A stretch of 64,000 nucleotides of DNA, taken from positions 89,932 through 153,931 of the forward strand of contig NZ_BKAG01000015.1 in the NCBI RefSeq assembly GCF_007992435.1, written 5' to 3'. The notes under the pieces were generated by a model. The model was not told where the DNA came from. It ran no database searches and saw only the letters and a list, made by a program, of their open reading frames with translations. Every line of letters starts with the position of its first letter. The stretch's first letter is position 1. The translations under genes and the position numbers were made by a program. Positions 15,592 through 24,202 of the stretch are shown in pieces. This DNA comes from Prosthecobacter gellanilyticus. Lineage in GTDB: Bacteria; Verrucomicrobiota; Verrucomicrobiia; Verrucomicrobiales; Verrucomicrobiaceae.

Positions 15592-16468
15592 CTCCCCTGA
15601 TCAACTCCGCTCTATCCAGGCGCATGCTCGGGGCTGGGCACGTGTGCTCAAACTGCCCTTCCGCCAGCAGCGCTGGCGCGGCCAGACCGGCGAGTTCGCC
15701 GGCACCGGCACGGGCAGCAGCCTCGACTTCCAGGACCACCGTGCCTACATGCCAGGTGATGATCCGCGCCAGATCAACTGGCAGGCCTATGCGCGCACCG
15801 GCAGCTACACCATGAAGCTCTACCGCGAGGAGGTGCGCCCGCTCGTCGACATCATCCTCGATGCTAGCGAGTCGATGTTTGCCTATCCAATAAAGGAACA
15901 ACGCTCGCTCGAACTCCTCACCTACATCGTCGAAGCCTCGCTTCAAACCGGTGCCACCGTACGTGCCTTCGCCATGCGCGGGGCTTCTCACATCATGCTC
16001 GAGGTCGATGCCCTCGTCTCCGGCCGCTGGACCCAGGAGCTCGCCAAACTCCCTGCCACCTCGGCGGGCGATGCCCCCGCCCTCTCACGCCTGCCTCTGC
16101 GAGCCGGAGCCATGCGCGTGCTCATCAGTGATCTGCTCTTCCCGGCTGAGCCCGAGCCCACGCTCGCCCCGCTCAGTGCCCGCAACGGTCGCGGCCTCGT
16201 CTTCGCTCCCTTCACGCAGCAGGAGTCCGCCCCCTCCTGGGAAGGCAACTACGAGTTCATCGATGCCGAGACCCAGCAGCCTCACGAGCACCGCGTGGAG
16301 TCGGATGTCCTGCAGCGCTACCTCCACGCCTACTCACGCCACTTCGACCTCTGGAAAAATGCCGCCGCCAAACACGGCATCGCCCTCGCTCGAGTAAGCG
16401 CCGAGGCCGACTTCCTCACCGCCCTGCGCACTGAAGGCATCATCACCAATGCGGTCGAGGCCGCTTAG
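15584..16468 (+). CDS. DUF58 domain protein
   Basis: Encodes 294 residues, overlapping the previous gene by 8 bp. The DUF58 signature lies at about residues 45-95: GEFAGTGTGSSLDFQDHR, then AYMPGDDPRQINWQAYARTG and YREEVRPLVDIILDAS, the latter beginning a von Willebrand A-like fold with DASES in place of a full MIDAS. No membrane span is seen. DUF58 proteins commonly occur with MoxR AAA ATPases and ABC-2 permease genes in a conserved neighbourhood of unclear function, perhaps envelope assembly. Here MoxR and the ABC ATPase are missing from the neighbourhood. Confidence 0.85.
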   Translation: MRDSPDQLRSIQAHARGWARVLKLPFRQQRWRGQTGEFAGTGTGSSLDFQDHRAYMPGDDPRQINWQAYARTGSYTMKLYREEVRPLVDIILDASESMFAYPIKEQRSLELLTYIVEASLQTGATVRAFAMRGASHIMLEVDALVSGRWTQELAKLPATSAGDAPALSRLPLRAGAMRVLISDLLFPAEPEPTLAPLSARNGRGLVFAPFTQQESAPSWEGNYEFIDAETQQPHEHRVESDVLQRYLHAYSRHFDLWKNAAAKHGIALARVSAEADFLTALRTEGIITNAVEAA

Positions 16469-16520
16469 GTTCACGAAGGATTCTGCCTTCTCGCACCGAT
16501 CTATCCCACCAACCACCGCC

Positions 16521-17867
16521 ATGAATACCCAACCTGCCACGCCCCTGTCACGTCGTCGTTTTGTCGGAGGAGCCGGACTCGTCGCCGGCACCATGATCAC
16601 CCGCCCCATCTTCGGAGCCGGTGCACCGAGCAACAAGCTCAACGTCGCCCTCATCGGCGTCTGGGGCCGCGGCCTCGCCCATTATGACTCCATCGCCGAG
16701 GAGAATGTCGTCGCTCTCTGTGACATCAATGAAGCCCGTTTTCCCGATGCACTGAAGCGCTTCCCGAATGCCACCACCTATGTCGACTGGCGCAAATGCC
16801 TCGACCACAAAGGTCTCGATGCCGTCGTCATCTGCACGGCCGACCATACGCATGCCTTCATCGCCAACTGGGCGCTCAAGCGTGACCTCCATTGCTACTG
16901 CGAGAAGCCCCTGGCCATCACCGTGAACGAGGCCCGCACCGTCCGCGCCACCTGGGAGACCAAGAAAGGCAAGCTCGCCACCCAGGTGGGCATGCAGCGC
17001 CATGCGCAGCCTAACTTTAACCGTGTCAAAGAACTCATCCGTGATGGTGCCATCGGCGAGCTGAAGGCTGCCTATGCCTGGGGCAACCGCAAGATCCCGA
17101 AACCCGGCTATGCTCCTGAGGAAGGCGCGCCGCCGAAAGGCTTCCATTACGACCTCTGGCTTGGCCCATCGCCTTATCATCCCTACAACCCCTCCTACTT
17201 TTCTGGTGGCGCAGGCGCGAACTGCCTTTCCTGGAACATGTTCTGGGACTTCGGCGCCGGCCAGATCGGCGACATGGGCAGCCACACGATGGACCTACTC
17301 TGGAATGCCGTGGATGCCAAGCTCCCCACCTCCGCCGATGCCAAGGGCGAGGCCATGAACTCCGATGTCACCCCCGTGGAGTGCGAAAGCCACTTTGAGC
17401 ATCCTGCCAATGACTGGCGCGGCCCCATCACCATCAGCTGGTATCAGGGCGGCGCCATGCCCCGCTCGCCGAAACCCTTCATCGACCTCACCAAGATCGG
17501 CCACGGCGCCATGTTCAAGGGCACCAAAGGCTTCCTCATCGCCGACTTCGACTCGCGCATGATCCTGCCCTTTGGCGATGACGCCGATCTGACCTATTAC
17601 AAGCCGCGCACCCAGGAGACCGTGCTCCCGCCGCTCGGCCACTTCCAGAAACAGTGGTTCGATGCCTGCCGCAACCCCTCCATGAAGACCGCCTGCGACT
17701 TCGGCTACAGCTCCGAGATGATCGAGCAGATGCTCCTCGGGTTGGTTGCCTACCGCGTCGGCAAAAAGATCAATTACGACGGCAAAACCGGCACCAGCCC
17801 CGACACCCCCGAGGCCAACGCCTTCATGACCAAAGCCTACCGCGAAGGCTGGAACATCGACGGCTGA
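16521..17867 (+). CDS. Gfo/Idh/MocA family oxidoreductase, Tat-exported
   Basis: Encodes 448 residues from the ATG at 16521. A twin-arginine signal (SRRRFVGGAGLVAGT) implies folded export with cofactor. The Rossmann domain begins NVALIGVWGRG (41-51) and the family motif CEKPLAI has Glu128-Lys129-Pro130. The C-terminal alpha/beta domain includes GQIGDMGSHTMDLLW. Members oxidise or epimerise sugars and inositols with NAD(P) held tightly; substrate here unknown. It belongs to the set of verrucomicrobial/planctomycete secreted members. Gap of 53 bp after the DUF58 gene; may be separately transcribed. Confidence 0.85.
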   Translation: MNTQPATPLSRRRFVGGAGLVAGTMITRPIFGAGAPSNKLNVALIGVWGRGLAHYDSIAEENVVALCDINEARFPDALKRFPNATTYVDWRKCLDHKGLDAVVICTADHTHAFIANWALKRDLHCYCEKPLAITVNEARTVRATWETKKGKLATQVGMQRHAQPNFNRVKELIRDGAIGELKAAYAWGNRKIPKPGYAPEEGAPPKGFHYDLWLGPSPYHPYNPSYFSGGAGANCLSWNMFWDFGAGQIGDMGSHTMDLLWNAVDAKLPTSADAKGEAMNSDVTPVECESHFEHPANDWRGPITISWYQGGAMPRSPKPFIDLTKIGHGAMFKGTKGFLIADFDSRMILPFGDDADLTYYKPRTQETVLPPLGHFQKQWFDACRNPSMKTACDFGYSSEMIEQMLLGLVAYRVGKKINYDGKTGTSPDTPEANAFMTKAYREGWNIDG

Positions 17868-17887
17868 TTTCTCGAAAAACCCTGGTA

Positions 17888-17908
17888 GGGACGAGCTGTG
17901 CTCGTCCC
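17888..17908. repeat. GGGACGAG inverted repeat
   Basis: GGGACGAG (17888-17895) pairs with CTCGTCCC (17901-17908) around CTGTG, 20 bp after the Gfo/Idh stop. A partial echo (CTCTCGTCCCACCAGG) follows near 17961. Possibly a terminator or a dispersed repeat; no T-run follows. Confidence 0.45.
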
Positions 17909-18076
17909 ACTTGTCCGTGGGCGAAGGGGGCGCGGAGCCGATCCGCGAGACACCCCGTGCTCTCGTCCCACCAGGAGCACCTGCGAACACGCATCCAAAG
18001 CCCTCCATCCGCCCTTGCCAGCAAGAGGCGGCGGTCTAATCTGCATGCCCGTTTAATCCCCAACCCCCATCAGATC

Positions 18077-18472
18077 ATGTCCGATATCGCACTCGCCAAA
18101 GGCGAAAAATTCCTCGAAGACAACGCCAAGAAAGAAGGCGTGACCGTCACCGCCAGCGGCCTCCAGTACAAAGTCATCACAGAAGGCACCGGCAAGAGCC
18201 CGAAAGCCACCGACACCGTGGAAGTCCACTACGAAGGCACCCTCCTCGACGGCAAGGTCTTCGACAGCAGCTACAAGCGCGGCCAGACCATCGAATTCCC
18301 CCTGAACCGCGTCATCGCCGGCTGGACGGAAGGCGTGCAGCTCATGAAGGAAGGCAGCAAATTCCGCTTCTACATCCCCTCCAAGCTCGCCTACGGCCCC
18401 CGCGGCGCCGGTCGTGACATCGGCCCCAATGAGGCCCTGATCTTCGACGTCGAGCTCTTCAAGGTGAAGTGA
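18077..18472 (+). CDS. FKBP-type peptidyl-prolyl cis-trans isomerase
   Basis: Encodes 131 residues. A short N-terminal helix (AKGEKFLEDNAKKEGV), as in the FkpA/FklB branch, is followed by a full FKBP domain: VEVHYEGTLLDGKVFDSSYK, then FPLNRVIAGWTEGVQLMKEG and FYIPSKLAYGPRGAG. The active-site residues Tyr, Phe-Asp, Val-Ile, Trp and Tyr are in their expected places. No signal peptide, so cytoplasmic unless exported unconventionally. Helps proline isomerisation during protein folding. Confidence 0.92.
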   Translation: MSDIALAKGEKFLEDNAKKEGVTVTASGLQYKVITEGTGKSPKATDTVEVHYEGTLLDGKVFDSSYKRGQTIEFPLNRVIAGWTEGVQLMKEGSKFRFYIPSKLAYGPRGAGRDIGPNEALIFDVELFKVK

Positions 18473-18576
18473 GTTTTTGAGCTTTATCCGCCGGGCAGGT
18501 CCGATCCGTCCTAAATTTTGTCGTTTCGCAGAAAAGGACGGATCGGTATAAAGCGGGGTCTCACACCTCAACCACC

Positions 18577-19701
18577 ATGCCCAAAAAGAAGCTCAACATC
18601 GCCGTCGTCGGCCTCGGATTCGGGGCGGAGTTCATCCCCATCTGGCAGCGTCATCCCGACACTGTTTGTTACGCCATCTGCCAGCGCGACCCGAAGAAGC
18701 TGAAGGCCATCGGTGATGCCTTTGATGTGAACGTGCGCTACACGGACTTCAAGGAGATGCTGAAGGACCCGAATATTGATGCAGTACACATCAATTCACC
18801 GATTCCAGATCATGGCTGGATGTCCATTGAGGCACTGAAAGCCGGCAAGCATGTGGCCTGCACCGTGCCCATGGCCACCAGCATCGAGGACTGCAAAAAG
18901 ATCTGCGACCTCGTCAAAAAGACCGGCCTCAAGTACATGATGATGGAGACCGTGGTCTATGCCCGCGAGTTCCTCTTCATGAAGGAGCAGCATCAGAAGG
19001 GCAAGCTCGGCAAGCTGCAGTTCCTTCAGTCCAGCCATCAGCAGGACATGGACGGCTGGCCAAACTACTGGCCCGGCCTTCCGCCCATGTGGTATGCCAC
19101 GCACTGTGTCGGCCCTGTCGCCGCACTGGCTGGCACACCGGCAGAATACGTGAGTTGCTTCGGCTCCGGCACCATCCGCCCTGAGTTGGCGAAACAGTAT
19201 GGCTCTCCCTTCGCCGTCGAAACCGCGCATGTGAAATTCAAGGGCAGCGACCTCAGCGCCCGCGTCATTCGCAGCCTCTTTGACACCGCACGCCAGTATC
19301 GCGAAAGCATCGACGTCTATGGTGACAAGGCCTCCATCGAATGGCCGCTGGTCGAGCATGAACCGCTCGTCATGCACACCGCGAAGCTTCCCGAACACAA
19401 GATTCCCAAGCTCGTCAAAGCCCCTGACTACGCGAAGCTGCTGCCGAAGAGCATCCGCGACTTCACCACCAAGGGTGTCTACGATCTCGGCAAGAAGACG
19501 CATCTCAGCTTTGTGCAGGGCAGCGGCCATGGCGGCAGCCATCCGCACCTCGCACACGAGTTCGCCACGGCGCTAGTCGAGGATCGCGATCCCTTCCCGA
19601 ACGCCAAGCAGTCTGCCAACTGGACCTGCGTGGGCCTCTGCGCTCATGAGTCCGCCATGGCAGGTGGCAAAATCGTCAAACTGCCCGCCTTCACCGTGTG
19701 A
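18577..19701 (+). CDS. Gfo/Idh/MocA family protein lacking the EKP motif
   Basis: Encodes 374 residues without a signal peptide. The Rossmann motif is NIAVVGLGFGAEF (7-19). The strand that normally carries Glu-Lys-Pro reads VACTVPMATS (93-102), so the conserved lysine is missing. The C-terminal half has the usual sheet (GDKASIEWPLVEHEP and onward). Because that lysine helps catalysis in characterised members, this may be a divergent or non-oxidoreductase member. It is followed directly by phoD, with overlapping or near-touching reading frames. The ATG at 18577 follows a 104 bp gap. Confidence 0.75.
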   Translation: MPKKKLNIAVVGLGFGAEFIPIWQRHPDTVCYAICQRDPKKLKAIGDAFDVNVRYTDFKEMLKDPNIDAVHINSPIPDHGWMSIEALKAGKHVACTVPMATSIEDCKKICDLVKKTGLKYMMMETVVYAREFLFMKEQHQKGKLGKLQFLQSSHQQDMDGWPNYWPGLPPMWYATHCVGPVAALAGTPAEYVSCFGSGTIRPELAKQYGSPFAVETAHVKFKGSDLSARVIRSLFDTARQYRESIDVYGDKASIEWPLVEHEPLVMHTAKLPEHKIPKLVKAPDYAKLLPKSIRDFTTKGVYDLGKKTHLSFVQGSGHGGSHPHLAHEFATALVEDRDPFPNAKQSANWTCVGLCAHESAMAGGKIVKLPAFTV

Positions 19702-19751
19702 TGCATCTCTGGAAATCTAACGTGCCTTTTTCACGTTCTGATTTCCTGCCG

Positions 19752-21332
19752 ATGACACCACCCCTTTTCCCGATCCCCGACACTCGTTTCCGTTCCCGCC
19801 GCAGCTTCATCACCGCTGGCACAGCCTCGCTCGCCGCCGCTGTCCTGTCTCGTGAGTATGCGCGCGGAGCGGTGGTGAGCTCGCCTAAATTTCCGAGCTA
19901 TCCCTTCACGCTCGGTGTCGCTTCCGGAGATCCCACGGACACGGGCGTCGTGCTGTGGACACGCCTCGCGCCATCACCTCTTGAAGGTGGTGGCATGGGC
20001 ACAGAATCTGTCGAGGTCTCCTGGCAGATTGCCGAGGACGAAGGCATGTCCAAAGGGGTGCAGAAAGGCACCGCCATCGCCACACCTGACTGGGGTCACT
20101 CCATCCACATCGAGGTGGAAGGCCTGCAGCCTGAGCGCTGGTACTGGTATCAATTCAAAGCTGGCAGCGAAGTCAGCCCCAAAGGCCGCACCCGCACCTT
20201 CCCGGCCGCGAAGACCCTGCCTGATCGTGTGCGTTTCGCCGTTGCCTCATGCCAGCACTATGAGACCGGCCTCTTCACCTGCTACGAGCACATGGCGCGT
20301 GAAGATCTCGATCTCGTCATCCATCTCGGTGACTACATCTATGAGGACGGCGGCATCGACAAACGCGTGCGCAAACACGTCGGCCCGGAGATCATCACGC
20401 TCGATCACTACCGCAACCGCCACGCCCAGTACAAAACCGATCCCGCGCTTCAGGCCATGCACGGTGCCGCGCCCTGGCTCGTGACCTGGGACGACCATGA
20501 ATTCGACAACAACTGCGCGGGTGATATCTCCGAGCACCCCGAAGTGCAGAAGGCCGATTATCTGAAGCGCCGCGCCGCAGCCTATCAGGCCTACTACGAG
20601 CACATGCCACTGCGCCGCGCTGCCATGCCCAAAGGCCCTGACATGCTGCTCTACCGCCGCGTGCCCTACGGCCAGCTCACGGATTTCCACGTGCTGGACA
20701 CGCGCCAGTATCGCACCGACCAGCCCTGCGGAGATCACACCAAGCCCCAGTGCCCGGAAGCACTCGATCCTAATGCCACACTGCTCGGCGCCATCCAGCG
20801 AGACTGGCTCTTTGAGAACCTCGCCAAGTCACCCGCCACCTGGAACGTGCTCGCCCAACAAATCATGATGGCACGCGTGGATCGCACCGCCGGCACAGAA
20901 GCCGGTTTCAGCATGGACCAGTGGCCTGGTTATGAAATGGAGCGCCGCAAGGTGCTGAAGTACATGCACGACCAGCGTGTCTCCAATCCCGTCGTGCTTA
21001 CTGGCGACATCCATTCCAACTGGGCCAACAACCTCATCGCCGATTTCGACAACCTCGACTCCAAAGTCGTCGCCACCGAGTTCGTCGGCACCTCCATCAG
21101 CTCTGGCGGCGATGGCATCTTGAAACCGAAGACCCTCGACTCCACCTACGCCGAAAATCCCTTCGTCAAATTCCACAGCCCCGAGCGCGGCTACTTCACC
21201 TGCGAAGTCACCCCCAAGCTTTGGACCACCCACTTCCGCGGCGTCGAATACGTCTCCAAACCCGGCGCCCCCGTCCACACCCGCGCCTCATTCACCGTCG
21301 AAGCCGGCAAACCAGGACTGCAAAAGGCGTGA
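19752..21332 (+). CDS. phoD: alkaline phosphatase D (PhoD) family
   Basis: Hydrolyses phosphate mono- or diesters outside the cytoplasm. Encodes 526 residues; the ATG at 19752 gives a signal with twin arginines (RSRRSFITAGTASLAAAV). The N-terminal beta domain has FTLGVASGDPTDTGVVLWTR, a PhoD hallmark. The metallophosphatase core shows LVIHLGDYIYEDGG, TWDDHEFDNNCAGD and, late, NPVVLTGDIHSNW, which supply metal ligands. The PhoD-type cysteine and tyrosine ligand region (VASCQHYETG) is also present. A GTG at 19698 could lengthen it but would weaken the signal. Follows the EKP-less Gfo/Idh gene closely. Confidence 0.9.
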   Translation: MTPPLFPIPDTRFRSRRSFITAGTASLAAAVLSREYARGAVVSSPKFPSYPFTLGVASGDPTDTGVVLWTRLAPSPLEGGGMGTESVEVSWQIAEDEGMSKGVQKGTAIATPDWGHSIHIEVEGLQPERWYWYQFKAGSEVSPKGRTRTFPAAKTLPDRVRFAVASCQHYETGLFTCYEHMAREDLDLVIHLGDYIYEDGGIDKRVRKHVGPEIITLDHYRNRHAQYKTDPALQAMHGAAPWLVTWDDHEFDNNCAGDISEHPEVQKADYLKRRAAAYQAYYEHMPLRRAAMPKGPDMLLYRRVPYGQLTDFHVLDTRQYRTDQPCGDHTKPQCPEALDPNATLLGAIQRDWLFENLAKSPATWNVLAQQIMMARVDRTAGTEAGFSMDQWPGYEMERRKVLKYMHDQRVSNPVVLTGDIHSNWANNLIADFDNLDSKVVATEFVGTSISSGGDGILKPKTLDSTYAENPFVKFHSPERGYFTCEVTPKLWTTHFRGVEYVSKPGAPVHTRASFTVEAGKPGLQKA

Positions 21333-21362
21333 GCCTCCTGCAGTCCTCTCAGTCACACTTGG

Positions 21363-22340
21363 TTAGGCGCCAGCGATGATCGCCTTCAGCTCATCCAGCG
21401 CCTGCTTGGTCCGGGCGATGCCATCCTTCTCGCTGTGCTTCGAGCCTTCATACTCGATGCCGATGTAGCCGTTGTAGCCAGCCTTCACCACGATGTCGAT
21501 CAGGCGCTGGTAGTCGAGCGTCATCTCGCGGCCTTCACGGCGGTCTTCAGTGTAGAATTTGCCAGCACCCGTGTCCCAGTCATAGGCCTTGGCGCTCATG
21601 CCCTTCTTCACCCAGGGCATGAACTCGCGCAGGCCCTTGTAAGGATTGTACAACTCGCCCTTCGCACGGTCCGTGTAGAAGTTGCCGAAGTCTGGAAGAA
21701 TGCCGACGCGCTTGTGATCCGCCGCCTTCATCACACCCGTGAGCCAGAGGCCATTGCTGGAGAGGCCACCATGGTTCTCCACCACCACAAAGAGACCGCG
21801 CTTGTCAGCCTCTAGGCACAGGCGGTGCAGGCCATCCGCCGCGAGCTTCATCTGCTCTTCAAAGCTGAGCTTCGCATCACTGGCCGCATTCACGCGGATG
21901 CTGTGGCATCCCAGAGTCACCGCCGCATCCAGCCACTTCAGATGGTTCTCGATCGTCTTCGCACGCTTCGCATCATCGGCATCACCCAGGTTGCCTTCGC
22001 GGTCGCACATGATGAGCAGGCCCTGTACGCCTTCACCTTCCTGGCGCTTCTTCATCTCGCCCAGGTAGGCCGCATCCGTGGCCTTGTCGAAGAACATCTG
22101 GTTCACATACTCCACGCCATCGATGCCGAAGCTGCGGGCGATCTTGCAGAAGTCGAGATGATCGATCGGCTCCGCGCCATCACGCTTGAACATGCCTTTG
22201 TTCAGCGACCATTCGGCAAGCGAGATCTTGAAGGGCTCTTTCTTGTCAGCAGCGCGGACAGTGCCAGATGAAACCGAGGCGGCAAACGCAGCGGAGGCGA
22301 GCTGGAGGAAATGACGGCGGGAAGGGGTGGAGGTGGTCAT
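21363..22340 (-). CDS. sugar phosphate isomerase/epimerase-like TIM barrel protein, exported
   Basis: Encodes 325 residues. The start at 22340 opens a twin-arginine-like signal (SRRHFLQLASAAFAASV); the upstream frame is not protein-like. AP-endonuclease-2/hydroxypyruvate-isomerase-type barrel features are IDGVEYVNQMF, SIRVNAASD, FVVVENHGG with the metal Glu, VGILPDFGNF with the metal Asp, and YIGIEYEG near the end. Members isomerise or epimerise keto-sugars using a divalent metal. Export suggests periplasmic sugar processing alongside the neighbouring Gfo/Idh and glycosidase-like proteins. It points away from the sialidase-like gene. Confidence 0.85.
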   Translation of the reverse strand: MTTSTPSRRHFLQLASAAFAASVSSGTVRAADKKEPFKISLAEWSLNKGMFKRDGAEPIDHLDFCKIARSFGIDGVEYVNQMFFDKATDAAYLGEMKKRQEGEGVQGLLIMCDREGNLGDADDAKRAKTIENHLKWLDAAVTLGCHSIRVNAASDAKLSFEEQMKLAADGLHRLCLEADKRGLFVVVENHGGLSSNGLWLTGVMKAADHKRVGILPDFGNFYTDRAKGELYNPYKGLREFMPWVKKGMSAKAYDWDTGAGKFYTEDRREGREMTLDYQRLIDIVVKAGYNGYIGIEYEGSKHSEKDGIARTKQALDELKAIIAGA

Positions 22341-22517
22341 GAGGAGTTTTGCAATCTGCCACGGAATCCGGGCGCAGCGCAAGCATGAGACGCGTGTGTT
22401 GAGTCTGCCTGATGTAAAAAGCTCGTCTGCAAACCACCAGCGCAAGGGTTTCTCCTGACGCCCCGTTCTCTCCCGCCACGGCGACCACCTCGCCGCGCCA
22501 CCACAACCTCCAAAAAA

Positions 22518-24173
22518 ATGGCCGAGATGACTCCTCCTCCTGTTCCCGCTCGTCGTCGTTGGCGACTCCTCCCGGCCCTGCTGGCCACCGCCTGTGCATT
22601 GACCACTCCCGTCCACGCGGATGACAAGGACATCACCTGGCTCATCAACTATGACGGCAAAGCTCTGCCTGATTCCACCTGGAAGGTCGTCGGCACTCCC
22701 AAGTCCAGCATCACTTCTGAAGGTTTGAACTTGGTCGATGACGGCACAGGCATCGGCCACTTCCGCACCGCATGGAAAGCGGAGCCCGCCCAAGAGATCA
22801 TCGTGGAAGCTACGGTCAAAGTACTGACCACCACAGGCTCGGTTAAAGGCAAGACCACCTCATCCCTCTGGCCCTGGCGTGATGGCGCTCCCATCTCCAT
22901 GCTCGTAGGTGATGGCAAACATGAGGAAGGTCTCGTGCTTTTCCCGAATCAAGCCACCAGCCACACGGACCGCTTCATTCCGATGGACACGACGAACCGC
23001 TTTCACACCTACCGGCTCGTGATTCGCGGCAGCGACATGAGCATGTTGGTGGACGATCAGACTAAGGTGGAAGGCCAGAATGCTTTCTGGAGAGCCGCGA
23101 GTTCGGCAGAACCCTTCATCCAGTTTGGCTCCAGCTCTGAAAGGGCCACGGGCAGCGCCATCTGGCAGTCCGTGAAGCTCGGCGTGCGCAAGATGACCAC
23201 AGCTCCGAAAGCAGATCCCATCAAGCTGACTATCAGCGAACCCTGGCTCATCGAGCGTGAAGATATCAGGCAGACACGCCCCTATCTTTATGACATGGGC
23301 AAGGGCCTGCTGCTCATGAGCGCGGCACAGGGGAAAGACTTCTTCTACGAGCCCTATGGCCTGCTGAAGTCCACCGATGCTGGCAAGACCTGGACACCCA
23401 TTCCCGGTCTCGACAAAGTGGACACCACACCCCTGCCATGCCTGCGCCGTCCCGATGGCAGCATCCTCGCCGTATCACGCTGGACACGCCTTCAGCCTGA
23501 TGGATCCGTCACCGGCAAAACCGTGCATCTCAATGCCGATGCCACCAGTTTCACGATGATCGACAATGTCATTCATCTGCCGAAGCAATATGCCAACGAG
23601 GTCAAAACAGATCAGACCATCTGCGAACGTCACATCTGGAATGATACCGATGGCGGTGTGACGATGGTCCTCTGGTCACGCAAAGGTGTGAAGCGCCCCG
23701 ATGGCCGCAACAACACTGAGCGCTGGTCCCACCTCATGCGCAGCACGGACGAAGGCAAGACCTGGAACTACTTCTCCACCGTCGGCCCTGGCGGCGAGCC
23801 ATCCGTGGTGCGCCTCAGTGATACTGAGCAAACCGCAGTCATCCGTGGTGATCGCGATGCCTGCATGAAGCAGATGTTCTCCAGTGATGGCGGCAAGACT
23901 TGGAGCAAGCCCATCGCGCTGGAGGTTGGCAAGGTGCTGCCGGATCTCTTTCTCATGAGCAACGGTGTGCTCGCCTGCAGCTATGGTCGCCCCGCAAGCT
24001 GTCTCATGTTCAGTCTCGATGGCGGCAAGACCTGGCCCTCGCATCATGTCCTCTCGGAGAAGGTCGGCTTCAACTACACCAGCATCCGCGAGATCAGCCC
24101 CGGCAGGCTTCTCTACATCCACGATGCACCCAAGATGAGCGGCATCTATGTGGATGTTGAACGCGTGAAGTAA
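22518..24173 (+). CDS. sialidase-like BNR/Asp-box protein with N-terminal LamG-like domain
   Basis: Encodes 551 residues with a signal peptide (about 1-35, ending VHADD). Residues about 40-225 resemble a concanavalin/LamG-type jelly roll (FHTYRLVIRG, FIQFGSSS). Residues about 235-551 form a propeller with four Asp boxes: STDAGKTW (285-292), STDEGKTW (409-416), SSDGGKTW (455-462) and SLDGGKTW (499-506). The arginine triad of true sialidases cannot be assigned securely, so the substrate may be another glycan. First gene of a same-strand run to 33.2 kb of exported glycan enzymes. Confidence 0.8.
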   Translation: MAEMTPPPVPARRRWRLLPALLATACALTTPVHADDKDITWLINYDGKALPDSTWKVVGTPKSSITSEGLNLVDDGTGIGHFRTAWKAEPAQEIIVEATVKVLTTTGSVKGKTTSSLWPWRDGAPISMLVGDGKHEEGLVLFPNQATSHTDRFIPMDTTNRFHTYRLVIRGSDMSMLVDDQTKVEGQNAFWRAASSAEPFIQFGSSSERATGSAIWQSVKLGVRKMTTAPKADPIKLTISEPWLIEREDIRQTRPYLYDMGKGLLLMSAAQGKDFFYEPYGLLKSTDAGKTWTPIPGLDKVDTTPLPCLRRPDGSILAVSRWTRLQPDGSVTGKTVHLNADATSFTMIDNVIHLPKQYANEVKTDQTICERHIWNDTDGGVTMVLWSRKGVKRPDGRNNTERWSHLMRSTDEGKTWNYFSTVGPGGEPSVVRLSDTEQTAVIRGDRDACMKQMFSSDGGKTWSKPIALEVGKVLPDLFLMSNGVLACSYGRPASCLMFSLDGGKTWPSHHVLSEKVGFNYTSIREISPGRLLYIHDAPKMSGIYVDVERVK

Positions 24174-24202
24174 CCCCGGCCTCAGCCTCCACTCCAAAGC
24201 TC

